Source of the DNA: an uncultured Pseudomonadota bacterium
GTDB taxonomy: Bacteria > Pseudomonadota > Gammaproteobacteria > Burkholderiales > Methylophilaceae
Length of the DNA: 40,804 nt
Direction: 5' to 3'
Assembly: GCA_903876765.1 (NCBI GenBank)
Contig: CAIRBH010000050.1
Location: forward strand, 1-40,804
The translations under genes were made by a program, and so were the position numbers. The notes below the pieces were generated by a model. That model saw only the letters and a program-made list of their open reading frames with translations, was not told where the DNA came from and did no database searches. Position 1 is the stretch's first letter. The number at the start of each line of letters is the position of its first letter. Positions 6,862 through 17,159 of this stretch are shown one piece after another.

Positions 6862-9612
6862 ATGCCGTTAAGCCCCAATTCCATCACCATTTGTTCAACC
6901 GCGCGGCTAGTACGTGGTTTGCGTTTGCAGCATCAGCAGCGATCGCTGACTGCGGGGGATAAGCTTTGGCAAACGCCTGAAATCTTTACCTTGGTGCAGT
7001 GGCTAGATGGACTAATCACAGATGCCGCCTTGCTGGGCTTGGTGCCACAAAGCAGCCTGCCTAGCTTGACGCTTAGCCCGCTAGCCGAAGCTTATTTGTG
7101 GGAACAAGCCATAGAAACCTGTTTGGCTAAGCACGAGGCCAGCGCACTGTTTGATATTCGGGCGATGGCAAAAACCGCGATAGAAGCGAATGACTTAATG
7201 CTCAATTGGCAAATTGCCGAGGCGGATATTAATTTACCTTATCTTACTCAAGAAACACGGCAGTTTTTGCGTTGGCGGCATACTTTTGCAGATTTATGCG
7301 CCAAGCAAAACGCCATCGAGGCCAGCGGTTTAATGGCCTTGCACATTGGCCTGATTAAACAATACCAGCAAGTGATTAGCGAAGTTTTAGGCTGGCCTAG
7401 CCAAATTAATTTGGCGGGGTTTGACCGAATTACGCCGCTGGAAGCAAGTTTGATGGAGGTGCTTAAAAGCTGTGGGGTGTCGGTGCAGATGTTGTCGATT
7501 AGCAGCATTAGCGATGCCAAAATTGACTACTATGCATTGGCTGACGCGCAGCAAGAATGTAGGGCGGCAGTCGCTTGGGCTAAGCAAAAATTGAGCGTTA
7601 ACCCGCAAGCGCAGCTGGCGATTATTAGCCCAGTGCTGGGTAATATGCGTCGTGTGTTAACCGATTTGTTAGATGATGCTTTTCATGCAGAAACCTTGCA
7701 CAGCAGCTTGTTTGAAGCGCCACGCTGTTACGATTTTTCATTAGGCTTGTCGCTCACCGAATACCCCTTGGTGCATAGCGCCTTGCAGCTATTAAAGTTG
7801 GCCACAACAAAAACTTTGCTCAGTTTTGATGCAATCACGCCTATTTTGCAAGATATCCATTGGGGCTATGCCGCCGAGCTAGACGCACGAGCCCAGTTAG
7901 ATGCGTTTTTACGCAAACACCTCAATGCCAGTTATTCATTAGATGCGCTGATTAAGCAAACCAGTCGCCTGCAAAGTCATGGCATACAACTAGATGGCTT
8001 GTTTGCTCATTTATCGCTGATCGGGCAGTTTCAGCATCACAGTCAACGTCGGCAATTGCCGTCAGACTGGGTGCGGGCCTTTGTGGATTTGCTAGATGTG
8101 CTTTGCTGGGCAAAAGCGCGGGCTATTTCTAGTCACGAGTACCAAACCCAGCAAGCGTTTTACAAAGGCTTAAATGAGTTAGCGGCTTTGGATGGCTTGT
8201 TGGGCAAAGTGACCGCCAGTGAGGCGCTACAGAAAGTGATAGAGCTTTGTCGTTCAACTATGTTTCAGCCTGAATCAAGCGGTGAGGTGCACATACAAAT
8301 TTTGGGGCTGTTAGAAACACCAGCCGTCAGTTTAGACGCGGTATGGGCGTTAAATATGAACGACCAACATTGGCCACCAGCCGTGAAACTAAACCCTTTA
8401 TTACCAGCCCAGCTACAGCGCCATCAGGCTACGCCTAATGCCAGCGCTTTGGTGCAAAGCCAATTTGCTGCTTTGGTACAGCAGCGTTTAATCACTTGTG
8501 CGACCGAAGTGGTTTTTTCATACGCGTTGCAAGAAGGCGATAGAGAGCTGCGGCCATCGCCTTTGATTGCCCATCATGGGCTATCAGCAATAGCAGCGCC
8601 AAGCATGCAAACGCAGGCAGAAATGCTGGCTCAGCCAGCCGCTATGGCGTTATTAGATGACTTTATGGCGCCAGCTGTTTCGGCTGAAGAAAAGATTCGT
8701 GGCGGGGTGAAGCTATTTGCCACACAAGCCATTTGCCCTGCTTGGGCGTTTTACCAATATCGTCTTGGTGCAGGGCAGTTAGATGTGCCGATTGATGGCT
8801 TGGATACTATGTCGCGCGGTAGCCTGCTGCATAAAGTCTTGCAGTTCTTTTGGCAAGATTGCCAAACCTTAAGCACTTTGCAATTGATGAGCAGCGAACA
8901 GCGTATGGCCGCCATAGACCAAGCGATTATAAAAAGTGTAGCCGCTTTAGCCCATGAAAGTGATTTTCATATTCCAGCGCAAGTGATGCAGATAGAGCAA
9001 CTAAGGTTGCAGCAATTATTAGACCTATGGCTAGATTTGGAGCTAGCGCGAGCCGATTTTAGCTTAGTTGCATGTGAGAAAAAATACACGTTTGCACTGG
9101 AGGGTTTAAGCATTAATTTAACCATAGACCGCATTGACCGCTTGGCTGATGGCGGCTTGGTGGTGATTGATTATAAAACGGGCAGTAGTGTATTGACTAA
9201 AAGCTGGGCAGATGACCGCATTGCAGAACCGCAGCTACCCATTTATGCCGCGCTTGCTTTAAAGGGTGAAAAAATAGCAGCGGTCAGTTTTGCCAAAGTA
9301 CGCAGTGATGAGAGCAAATTTATAGGATTATCTGCCGAGGCGGGCGTGCTGCCTGCCGTTGGCGCCTTAGCAAAAGTGGCGGCTAATTCGGCTTTTAAAG
9401 CGTTTGATGATTGGCAGGCGTTGCTGGCACATTGGTATGTTAGTTTGACTAATATTGCGCTAGAGATTAATGCGGGTGAGGCCAGCGTTAGCATAAGTAA
9501 TGAGGCGGATTTGCTTTATTGTGAGGTTAAACCTTTATTACGTTTGCCAGAGCGCTTGTTGCAGTATGAGCGCAGACAAGCGGCTTTAAAAGAGCAGGGC
9601 TTGCATTCATGA
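6862..9612 (+). CDS. AddB-like PD-(D/E)XK nuclease, probable double-strand-break repair protein
   Basis: 916 residues. The C-terminal ~250 residues carry a RecB-type nuclease: GSLLHKVLQFFW near 655, then DRIDRL and VVIDYKTG (~760-775) as the PD-(D/E)XK core. The N-terminal two thirds resemble an inactivated helicase fold (STARLVRGLRLQ) with no Walker A box, as in AddB-like subunits. It corresponds to the family annotated 'probable DNA repair protein' in betaproteobacteria, next to a UvrD-type partner. With that partner it should resect double-strand ends for RecA-dependent repair, taking the role of RecBCD. Its TGA overlaps the ATG of the next gene (ATGA at 9609-9612), so synthesis of the two is coupled. 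No clear Shine-Dalgarno sequence precedes the start. Confidence 0.85.
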   Translation: MPLSPNSITICSTARLVRGLRLQHQQRSLTAGDKLWQTPEIFTLVQWLDGLITDAALLGLVPQSSLPSLTLSPLAEAYLWEQAIETCLAKHEASALFDIRAMAKTAIEANDLMLNWQIAEADINLPYLTQETRQFLRWRHTFADLCAKQNAIEASGLMALHIGLIKQYQQVISEVLGWPSQINLAGFDRITPLEASLMEVLKSCGVSVQMLSISSISDAKIDYYALADAQQECRAAVAWAKQKLSVNPQAQLAIISPVLGNMRRVLTDLLDDAFHAETLHSSLFEAPRCYDFSLGLSLTEYPLVHSALQLLKLATTKTLLSFDAITPILQDIHWGYAAELDARAQLDAFLRKHLNASYSLDALIKQTSRLQSHGIQLDGLFAHLSLIGQFQHHSQRRQLPSDWVRAFVDLLDVLCWAKARAISSHEYQTQQAFYKGLNELAALDGLLGKVTASEALQKVIELCRSTMFQPESSGEVHIQILGLLETPAVSLDAVWALNMNDQHWPPAVKLNPLLPAQLQRHQATPNASALVQSQFAALVQQRLITCATEVVFSYALQEGDRELRPSPLIAHHGLSAIAAPSMQTQAEMLAQPAAMALLDDFMAPAVSAEEKIRGGVKLFATQAICPAWAFYQYRLGAGQLDVPIDGLDTMSRGSLLHKVLQFFWQDCQTLSTLQLMSSEQRMAAIDQAIIKSVAALAHESDFHIPAQVMQIEQLRLQQLLDLWLDLELARADFSLVACEKKYTFALEGLSINLTIDRIDRLADGGLVVIDYKTGSSVLTKSWADDRIAEPQLPIYAALALKGEKIAAVSFAKVRSDESKFIGLSAEAGVLPAVGALAKVAANSAFKAFDDWQALLAHWYVSLTNIALEINAGEASVSISNEADLLYCEVKPLLRLPERLLQYERRQAALKEQGLHS

Positions 9613-12600
9613 TTGACCTCAATGCACAAGATGCTGAGAATCGCATACGTGCTTTAGAGCTCGCTTCGTTTATTGTGGAAGCGCCGGCTGGGGCGGGTAA
9701 AACTGAGTTGCTGACACAGCGCTATTTAAAGTTATTGGCGACGGTGGCAGAGCCAGAAGAGATTATTGCGCTGACTTTTACCAATAAGGCCGCCGCAGAA
9801 ATGCGTAACCGCATTTTATTAAGTTTGGCAGATGCCGAGCGGCAAACCGTAGTCACTGCGCCACATAAATTAGTCACACGCGGCTTAGCCGAAAAAGCAC
9901 TGCATCAATCGAATATCAAGCACTGGCAGATTTTGAGCCAACCTAGTCGCTTGCGCATTTTAACCATAGACGCCTTGTGCAGCAGTTTAACGAGGCAAAT
10001 GCCTTTGCTTAGTCGCTTTGGCGGGCAGCCTGTGGTGAGCGATGATGCTGATGCGCATTATCAAGATGCCGCGCGACGTGCCATTGCCGAAATTATGCAT
10101 GAGACCAAGATGGATGACACGGTGACCACGGCGCTGCGTTACATGGATAACCATGCTGAAAAACTAACCGAATTATTGGCCAAAATGCTGGCAAGACGTG
10201 ACCAATGGTTGCCTGTGGTGGGGCGCTTACACAAGCTAGCGCCTCAGGCTATGTTGGCCAGTACTGAGCGCGCGCTTAGATGTTTAATCGCAGATGATTT
10301 AAAAGTAGCACTACAAATTTTGCCAAAAGAGGTGCAGCAGGCCTTAATGCCCTTAGCGCGTTTTGCCGCTAGTCACTTGGAGCCAGAGGCTGATATTGCA
10401 CCATTATTAAACTGGCAAACGACTTTGCGCGCTGATGCCGATGACTTAGTGGCATGGCAGGCGCTGGCTAATTTTTTAGTGACTAAAACCGATAGAACCT
10501 ACCGTAAAAACCTGACTAAAAATAATGGCTTCCCCGCAGATAAAGAATATAAAAGCAAAAAAGATGATTTTAATGCCATCGTTATTGGCTTAGAAAATAG
10601 CGCGGTGATAGCTGATTTATTGAGCTTGCCCAGCATTGCTACATTGGCAGATAGTCAGCATGTGATATTGGCGCTGACTGAGTTGCTGGTGAAGGCAAAT
10701 GGTCATTTGTGGCTGGTGTTTCAGGCGGCGGGCGAGGTGGATTTTGTAGCCATTGCACAAAGTGCTCAGCAAGCTTTAGAGAATGAGCAGGGCGCTACTG
10801 ACTTAGCGTTGCAGCTAGATTATAAGATTTCACATTTATTAATTGATGAGTTTCAAGACACTAGCCCTGTGCAAATGGCTTTGCTGGAAAAATTGATTGA
10901 GGGTTGGCAAGTGGAGGATGGCCGCACTTTATTTTGTGTTGGCGACCCCATGCAGTCGATTTATCGCTTTCGTAAAGCGGATGTCAGCCTATTTTTGCAG
11001 GCCAGCGAATTTGGCATTGGCCATTTGCCCCTGACGCGCTTGCAATTAAGCCGTAATAATCGCTCGCAACCTGCGGTAGTCGACTGGATAAACAGCGCTT
11101 TTGTGCAGGTGTTCCCTGCTGCTGACAACATTAATCATGGGGCGATTAGTTATCGCAGATTTATCGCTTCTCGCTCTAGCATTGCTGATGAAGGCGTTTT
11201 TGTGCATCCGCTGATTGTAGATGACGCTATTAAAAATGCCGAGGATGAAGACGCTGCCGACTTCAGTAGCAACAGCAATGTTAAACAGTTAGAAGCCAAT
11301 TTTGTTGCCAACTTAATTACCGAATTACACGCGAAAAATAGCCAACCACAAAAAATTGCAGTGCTAGTACGCAGTCGCAACCACTTAAAAGAATTGGTTT
11401 CTGAAATCAGGCGCAATCATTCGCACTTGAATTTTCAGGCTGTAGAAATTGAGCAATTGCATGAGCGGCAAACCGTACAAGATGCCTTGTCGTTGGTATG
11501 TGCTTTGCACCATCGTGCCGATAGAACGCATTGGTTAAATGTGTTGCGTGCACCATGGTGTGGGCTGACTTTAGCTGATTTACACGCCTTAGCAGGTAAT
11601 CAGCAGGGTGACACTATTTGGGTCGCCATGCATGATGAGGCGCGTTTGCAGAATATGACTAGCGATGGCCTATTGCGTTTAAATCATGTGAAGGCGGTGC
11701 TAAGTAGCGCTTTTGCAGGGCAGGGCAGGTTGCCAGTACGGCGCTGGCTAGAAAGCACTTGGTTGCAACTTGGCGGTGGCAAGTGTTTGGTTGATGCTGG
11801 TGATAATCGTGATGTGCAGGTGTTTTTTGATTTGGTAGAAAAAACCAGTCGTAGCGGCCATTTAGATATTGCTGTACTCGAATTGGCTATGCATAAACTG
11901 TATGCTAAACCTGACATAGCGGCTGATGGCAGTGTGCAGTTTTTAACCATACATAAATCTAAGGGCTTGGAGTTTGATACGGTGATTCTGCCAGCGCTCA
12001 ATCGCCCACCTAGGCCTTCAGATAACGAACTGGTGTTATGGCAAGAGGTGATGGTCGACCATCAAATGCATTTAATTGCCGCCCCGCATTACGTAAAAGC
12101 AGCCAGTAATACTGGCAAAAAAACTGCTACTGCCAATATTTACAGTTACATTAAATCCTTAGAAAAAGTTCGTGAAAGTAATGAGTTGGTGCGTTTATTG
12201 TATGTGGCAGCCACACGTACAGAGCGGCAATTGCACCTCATTGCCAGTGTGAAAACAAACAAAGAGGGTGAGATTAAGCCTGCGGCAAATACTTTGTTGC
12301 AGACCTTATGGCCAGCGGTTGAGGCAGATTTTAAGCGGGCTAGGCCACAGCCATCTAATTCATCTTCAGCTAGATTAGACATCAGGCAATTTAAGCCACA
12401 GTTGCAGCGTTTGCACAGCCACGAGTTTACTGGCAACTTTTTACTCAACACGGCTGCGTATCAGTTAAAAAAACAGCCGCAATACCCGCTGCTTGATGGA
12501 AAAAGTCCAGTGCCATCTGGTTTTAATGGTGCGAACAGTGAGGCCGATTTTAATCGCCATTGTGGCATATTGGCGCATTTATACATGCAGCTCATGGCTA

Positions 12601-13061
12601 AAACGCAGCAGCACAATCAGCGTGAATTAAGCTTGGCGCAATGCCTGCCCGCCATGCAAAAATGGTTAGTGCAGCAGGGCTACACCAGCCAATTAGCTGC
12701 AGCGGGCGCCAGCCAAGTGCTAGCCGCTTTAACGATTACGCTTAATAGCCAAGCTGGGCAATGGGTACTCAAAAATCACAGTCAAGCGGCCAGTGAGTTA
12801 AGTTTAATGCAAGCCACCGAGGCCGAGCTTAAACAACATGTGATAGACCGCACATTTGTGGAAGACGGAAGGCGCTGGATTATTGATTACAAGCTAAGCA
12901 ATATGGCGCTGGATGTTGAATTAACAGAGGCCGCAGCCCAGCACAGCCCGCAATTACAGCGCTATGCCAGCTTGTTTGCCAGCGAAGGCCTGCCGATTAA
13001 AACCGCGGTGTTATTTTTAACGACAGGCCAGTTGGTAGAAGTAGCACTTGGCGGCGAATAA
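9609..13061 (+). CDS. AddA-like UvrD-family helicase-nuclease
   Basis: 1150 residues. Superfamily 1 helicase motifs appear in order: Q-motif/Walker A EAPAGAGKTELLTQRY (~24-39), motif Ia ALTFTNKAAAEMRNRI, Walker B LLIDEFQDTSPVQ (~412-424), motif III GDPMQSIYRFR, motif V LTIHKSKGLEFD and motif VI LLYVAATRTER. A C-terminal RecB-like nuclease is shown by RTFVEDGRRWIIDYK (~1083-1097). The protein should unwind double-strand ends with ATP and cut one strand, working with the AddB-like partner whose gene overlaps it by four bases. Length and architecture fit AddA rather than UvrD or Rep, which lack the nuclease. No separate promoter is visible between the two genes. Confidence 0.9.
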   Translation: MIDLNAQDAENRIRALELASFIVEAPAGAGKTELLTQRYLKLLATVAEPEEIIALTFTNKAAAEMRNRILLSLADAERQTVVTAPHKLVTRGLAEKALHQSNIKHWQILSQPSRLRILTIDALCSSLTRQMPLLSRFGGQPVVSDDADAHYQDAARRAIAEIMHETKMDDTVTTALRYMDNHAEKLTELLAKMLARRDQWLPVVGRLHKLAPQAMLASTERALRCLIADDLKVALQILPKEVQQALMPLARFAASHLEPEADIAPLLNWQTTLRADADDLVAWQALANFLVTKTDRTYRKNLTKNNGFPADKEYKSKKDDFNAIVIGLENSAVIADLLSLPSIATLADSQHVILALTELLVKANGHLWLVFQAAGEVDFVAIAQSAQQALENEQGATDLALQLDYKISHLLIDEFQDTSPVQMALLEKLIEGWQVEDGRTLFCVGDPMQSIYRFRKADVSLFLQASEFGIGHLPLTRLQLSRNNRSQPAVVDWINSAFVQVFPAADNINHGAISYRRFIASRSSIADEGVFVHPLIVDDAIKNAEDEDAADFSSNSNVKQLEANFVANLITELHAKNSQPQKIAVLVRSRNHLKELVSEIRRNHSHLNFQAVEIEQLHERQTVQDALSLVCALHHRADRTHWLNVLRAPWCGLTLADLHALAGNQQGDTIWVAMHDEARLQNMTSDGLLRLNHVKAVLSSAFAGQGRLPVRRWLESTWLQLGGGKCLVDAGDNRDVQVFFDLVEKTSRSGHLDIAVLELAMHKLYAKPDIAADGSVQFLTIHKSKGLEFDTVILPALNRPPRPSDNELVLWQEVMVDHQMHLIAAPHYVKAASNTGKKTATANIYSYIKSLEKVRESNELVRLLYVAATRTERQLHLIASVKTNKEGEIKPAANTLLQTLWPAVEADFKRARPQPSNSSSARLDIRQFKPQLQRLHSHEFTGNFLLNTAAYQLKKQPQYPLLDGKSPVPSGFNGANSEADFNRHCGILAHLYMQLMAKTQQHNQRELSLAQCLPAMQKWLVQQGYTSQLAAAGASQVLAALTITLNSQAGQWVLKNHSQAASELSLMQATEAELKQHVIDRTFVEDGRRWIIDYKLSNMALDVELTEAAAQHSPQLQRYASLFASEGLPIKTAVLFLTTGQLVEVALGGE

Positions 13062-13091
13062 CACATTAGTTAAGGGCTAAAGCCGTCAGGC

Positions 13092-13134
13092 TTAATGCTT
13101 AAATGTTTAATGCTTAAATGGTTTAATGCTTAAA
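13092..13134. repeat. Three tandem copies of ttaatgcttaaa(tg)
   Basis: Copies lie at 13092-13105, 13107-13120 and 13123-13134, with periods of 15 and 16 bases. The last copy contains the stop and final codons of the minus-strand DedA gene. The array follows the AddA-like gene and overlaps an imperfect hairpin (aagcc/ggctt around 13080-13095), so it may act as a bidirectional 3' end; without a T tract this is uncertain. Confidence 0.55.
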
Positions 13135-13731
13135 GTGCCGTCTGATATACCAGACCACAAATACCAGCCCCAGCGCCACAATTAAATAATGGAATTGGTG
13201 AAAATAGACCTTTAAGCTTACCCAGTTTTCACCAAACTTCATGCCAGCATAGGCTAGCAGCCAGCACCAAATGAATGAGCCAATAAAAGTATAAGTGATG
13301 AATTTAGGCATATTCATACGCACCACCCCAGCAGGAAAGGCAATAAAAGTGCGTACCGCAGGCAACATACGCGCAATTAAAATAATAATCTCGCCATGTT
13401 TTTCAAATAAGCGGTCAGCTAGGTTGAGGTCACGTTTAGACAGTAATAGGTATTTGCCATATTTTTCTGCCAGCGGCCTGCCACCCAGCATCCCCACGTA
13501 ATAGGCTGGAATAGAGCCCAATACACAGCCTATTGCGCCCGCTAAGGCCACCCACCATAAGTTCAGCGTGCCTTGAAACACTAAAAAACCAGCAAACGGC
13601 ATAATAATTTCAGAAGGTAGTGGTATGCAGGCCGATTCTATGGCCATGAGCAAGACGATGCCGCCATAACCCATGCTTAAAATAACACCCATAATCCACG
13701 AGGCTAGCAAGGTAATGATTTTTTCTAGCAT
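13123..13731 (-). CDS. DedA-family inner-membrane protein
   Basis: 202 residues, a typical DedA length. The N-terminus (IVLLMAIESACIPLPSEIIM, about 25-44) carries the conserved Glu and the re-entrant loop motif. Further family hallmarks are the glycine-rich GAIGCVLGSIPAYYVG and R-M-L-P-A-V-R-T-F (~121-129), followed by C-terminal helices. DedA proteins are proposed lipid flippases/transporters that need the proton motive force, and they affect envelope integrity. The gene starts nine bases after the mfd stop, with AGGA placed across that junction, so it is probably co-transcribed with mfd. Its last codons overlap a short tandem repeat. Confidence 0.92.
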   Translation of the reverse strand: MLEKIITLLASWIMGVILSMGYGGIVLLMAIESACIPLPSEIIMPFAGFLVFQGTLNLWWVALAGAIGCVLGSIPAYYVGMLGGRPLAEKYGKYLLLSKRDLNLADRLFEKHGEIIILIARMLPAVRTFIAFPAGVVRMNMPKFITYTFIGSFIWCWLLAYAGMKFGENWVSLKVYFHQFHYLIVALGLVFVVWYIRRHFKH

Positions 13732-13739
13732 TGGGCGTC

Positions 13740-16700
13740 CTAAATAAATTCTTTTAATAATTGTTTTACAAAGTCAGCACGCAGATTAATATCGGCAATG
13801 CCCACGGCCACTTTAAGCTTGTCTGGCCCATTCATACGACAGCGGCGATCGCGCTGCAATAAGGCGATTAACTTAGTCGGGTTTATATCGGCTTTGGGAT
13901 TAAATTGCAGCTGTATTGCCTCGCTGCTCGCATCAATTTTAATAATACCAATTGCTTTGGCGGCAATGCGTAATCTGTGGCAGGCAATCAGCGCTTCACC
14001 TTGCTCTGGCAGCAGGCCAAAGCGGTCTATTAGCTCTTCTTGCATATTATCTAAATCGTCATCTAGCACGCAATTGGCTAAGCGCTTATAAATCACCAAG
14101 CGTTCGTGCACGTCAGGGCAGTATTGATTAGTCAGCAGAGCAGGGGTGTGCAGATTAATCTCGGTAGTGACGCCTAGCGGGGCGTTTAAATCTGGCTCTT
14201 TGCCAGCTTTAAGCTGCTTCACGGCATGATTGAGCATGTCTGAATACAAATGAAAGCCAATTTCTTGCATTTCGCCACTTTGGCTATCACCCAACAACTC
14301 ACCCGCACCACGAATTTCTAAGTCATGCATGGCTAGGTGAAAGCCTGCGCCTAAGTCTTCCATCAGTTGAATTGCATCTAGGCGTTTTTGCGCTTGTACG
14401 GTAATTTTACGGTCGGGGTCGGTGAGCAAATAAGCGTAAGCCTGATGGTGTGAGCGACCGACACGACCTCGCAATTGGTGCATTTGCGCTAAGCCAAACA
14501 TATCTGCTTTGTTTAAGATTATGGTGTTAGCGGTAGGCACATCAATGCCAGTTTCAATAATGGTGGTACAAAGCAATAAGTTATAACGCTGGTTATAAAA
14601 GTCGCGCATGACGTGCTCTAGTTCACGCTCTCTTAACTGGCCATGTGCGACGGCAATGCGAGCGTCTGGCAGTATGCGTTCTAGTTTTTCACGCATGGCG
14701 TGTATGGTATCTACCTCGTTGTGCAGAAAATACACTTGGCCACCGCGTTTAAATTCGCGCATGGCCGCTTCGCGGATGATGCCTTCAGAATAATCGGTAT
14801 GAAAAGTTTTAATACTAAGGCGTTTTTGTGGCGGTGTGCTGATAATAGAAAACTCACGCAAACCTTCCATCGCCATGCTTAAGGTCCGTGGAATTGGCGT
14901 TGCCGTCAGGGTCAGCACATCCACTTCTGCACGCAAGGCCTTCAATTGCTCTTTTTGACGTACGCCAAATCTGTGTTCTTCATCTAGCACCACCAAGCCT
15001 AAGTTTTTAAACTTAACGTCTTTTTGTATTAGTCTGTGCGTACCGATAATGATGTCTATTTGCCCAGCGGCCAAACCCGCCAGCGCTTCTTTTTGCTCTT
15101 TTGCCGTTCTAAAGCGCGATATTTCCGCAATCTTAATCGGCCACAGGGCAAAGCGGTCTTTAAAGTTATTAAAGTGTTGCTCGGCAAGCAATGTGGTGGG
15201 CACTAATACCGCTACTTGTCGGCCACCCATCACCGCCACAAAAGCCGCCCGCAGCGCCACTTCGGTTTTACCAAAGCCTACATCACCACACACCAGCCTA
15301 TCCATAGGGCGGCCTGATTGCATGTCTTTAATGACGTTTTCAATCGCTTCTAGTTGGTCTGGTGTTTCTTCAAAGGCAAAGCCCTCGCAGAATGCTTCAT
15401 AATCATGCAGACTTAAAGTAAAAGCATGGCCGCGGCGTGCCGCTCGCTGGGCATATAAATTGAGTAATTCTGCCGCCGTATCACGAATTTGCTTGAGTGC
15501 TTTTTTCTTAGCTTTTTCCCAATGGCCGCTGCCTAGGCGATGCAAGGGCGCGGATTCTGGTGGTCCCCCAGAATAACGAGAAATTAAGAACAACTGCGAT
15601 ACAGGCACATACAGCTTATCGTCGCCAAAATACTCTAATAATAAAAGCTCGGTTTCGCCCTCGCCAAAGTCTAGGTTGACCAAACCTTTGTAGCGACCAA
15701 CGCCATGCTGCTCGTGCACCACAGGGTCATCCATACGCAGCTCAGATAAGTCTTTGAGCATACCTTCAGTGCTACGCGCTTTTTCTTTTTCGCGGCGGCG
15801 TTGTTGACGCACCGTTGCCGCATACAGCTCGGCTTCGGTAATAATGGCCACAGCGCCACACTGAGTTAAGGCAAAGCCATGATGCAGCGGGCTGACCCCC
15901 AGCATGACTTTTTCTTTTGCGCTAGTGAAGTCATGCCAAGTTTCTATCAGCGTTGGTGTTAAACCATGCTCGGCAAATAATTGGGCAATCGTTTCGCGGC
16001 GGCCTAAGCTCTCGGCGGCAATGAATATACGGCCTGCAAAATCTGCGATAAATCCTTGTAGTTTGTGTAAAGGTTGCTCGGCGCGCCGCTCAATATCTAG
16101 TGCTGGCAGACCATTAGACTTGCTAGCATGGGCCAGTTGTAGGCGACCGAATGCATGGCTAGCACTAAAAAAATCCTCAGTTTTAATCAAGAGTTTTTCT
16201 GGGGTTAATAGTGGGCGTTCAGCATCATGCGCCAAAGTGCGGTAGCGCGATTGTGCCTCGCGCCAAAATTGTTGAGCACTGTGATCCAAATCGCCATGTA
16301 AGCACAGCACGCTATTAATCGGCAGATAATCTAAAAACGTGGCAGTTTGTTCAAAAAATAAAGGCAAATACCACTCAATGCCACCAGAGGCAACGCCTTT
16401 ACTGACGTCTTTATAAATTTTTGCCCGTTGCGGATCGCCTTCAAACGTCTCTCTAAACTGCCCACGAAACAGCGCAATGCCAGCCTCATCTAGCGGAAAC
16501 TCGCGAGCTGGCAGTAACCTGATTTCTGGCACAGGGTACAAGCTGCGCTGCGTATCCACGTCAAAAGTGCGTATGGTTTCAATTTCATTATCAAATAAAT
16601 CAATACGATATGGCAGGGCAGAACCCATGGGGAATAAATCGACCAGCCCGCCGCGCACACTAAACTCGCCATGACTAATCACTTGGCTAACATGGTGGTA

Positions 16701-17159
16701 GCCAGCTTCTGCACATTGCAAGCGCAAGGCCTCGGTATCTAGCGTTTGGCCTTTTTTTAGCATAAAAGTATTCGCACTTAAATACGCTTTAGGGCTTAGG
16801 CGAATCAGCGCAGTAGAAAGCGGCACAATAATCACATCACAAGCGTTTTGGGCGATGTGGTAGAGCGTTGTTAAACGCTCAGAGATTAAATCAGGGTGCG
16901 GCGAAAACTGGTCATAGGGCAGGGTCTCCCAGTCGGGCAACAAATGGACGCTCAAACTAGGGGCAAAATAAGGCATCTCTTCTAACAAACGCTGCGCGTC
17001 AAAACCATTGGCGGTGATGATGACCAGCGGCCTAGACGGACTTTGTAGTTTAAGTTTAAGCGCCAATTCGGCCAATGCCAAGCCGTCTTCACCCTGAGTG
17101 GCTAATTCAACGCGCGAGGATGAGCCTAATTTTGGAATTGGCAGGGAAGTCTGCGGCAT
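13740..17159 (-). CDS. mfd: Transcription-repair coupling factor Mfd
   Basis: 1139 residues, close to the ~1150 usual for Mfd. The N-terminal UvrB-like part (LLPDWETLPYDQFSPHPDLI) is followed by the RNA-polymerase-interacting CarD-like domain (DPVVHEQHGVGRYKGL, LLLEYFGDDKLYVPV). The RecG-like translocase then shows VCGDVGFGKTEVALRAAF (Walker A), DEEHRFGVRQKE (Walker B), LTATPIPRTLSMA and the TRG-type QLRGRVGRS region. A C-terminal TRCF domain ends the protein. Mfd removes RNA polymerase stalled at lesions and recruits UvrA. The gene is complete and is followed directly by dedA. A possible -10 box for it lies upstream at about 17192-17197. Confidence 0.98.
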   Translation of the reverse strand: MPQTSLPIPKLGSSSRVELATQGEDGLALAELALKLKLQSPSRPLVIITANGFDAQRLLEEMPYFAPSLSVHLLPDWETLPYDQFSPHPDLISERLTTLYHIAQNACDVIIVPLSTALIRLSPKAYLSANTFMLKKGQTLDTEALRLQCAEAGYHHVSQVISHGEFSVRGGLVDLFPMGSALPYRIDLFDNEIETIRTFDVDTQRSLYPVPEIRLLPAREFPLDEAGIALFRGQFRETFEGDPQRAKIYKDVSKGVASGGIEWYLPLFFEQTATFLDYLPINSVLCLHGDLDHSAQQFWREAQSRYRTLAHDAERPLLTPEKLLIKTEDFFSASHAFGRLQLAHASKSNGLPALDIERRAEQPLHKLQGFIADFAGRIFIAAESLGRRETIAQLFAEHGLTPTLIETWHDFTSAKEKVMLGVSPLHHGFALTQCGAVAIITEAELYAATVRQQRRREKEKARSTEGMLKDLSELRMDDPVVHEQHGVGRYKGLVNLDFGEGETELLLLEYFGDDKLYVPVSQLFLISRYSGGPPESAPLHRLGSGHWEKAKKKALKQIRDTAAELLNLYAQRAARRGHAFTLSLHDYEAFCEGFAFEETPDQLEAIENVIKDMQSGRPMDRLVCGDVGFGKTEVALRAAFVAVMGGRQVAVLVPTTLLAEQHFNNFKDRFALWPIKIAEISRFRTAKEQKEALAGLAAGQIDIIIGTHRLIQKDVKFKNLGLVVLDEEHRFGVRQKEQLKALRAEVDVLTLTATPIPRTLSMAMEGLREFSIISTPPQKRLSIKTFHTDYSEGIIREAAMREFKRGGQVYFLHNEVDTIHAMREKLERILPDARIAVAHGQLRERELEHVMRDFYNQRYNLLLCTTIIETGIDVPTANTIILNKADMFGLAQMHQLRGRVGRSHHQAYAYLLTDPDRKITVQAQKRLDAIQLMEDLGAGFHLAMHDLEIRGAGELLGDSQSGEMQEIGFHLYSDMLNHAVKQLKAGKEPDLNAPLGVTTEINLHTPALLTNQYCPDVHERLVIYKRLANCVLDDDLDNMQEELIDRFGLLPEQGEALIACHRLRIAAKAIGIIKIDASSEAIQLQFNPKADINPTKLIALLQRDRRCRMNGPDKLKVAVGIADINLRADFVKQLLKEFI

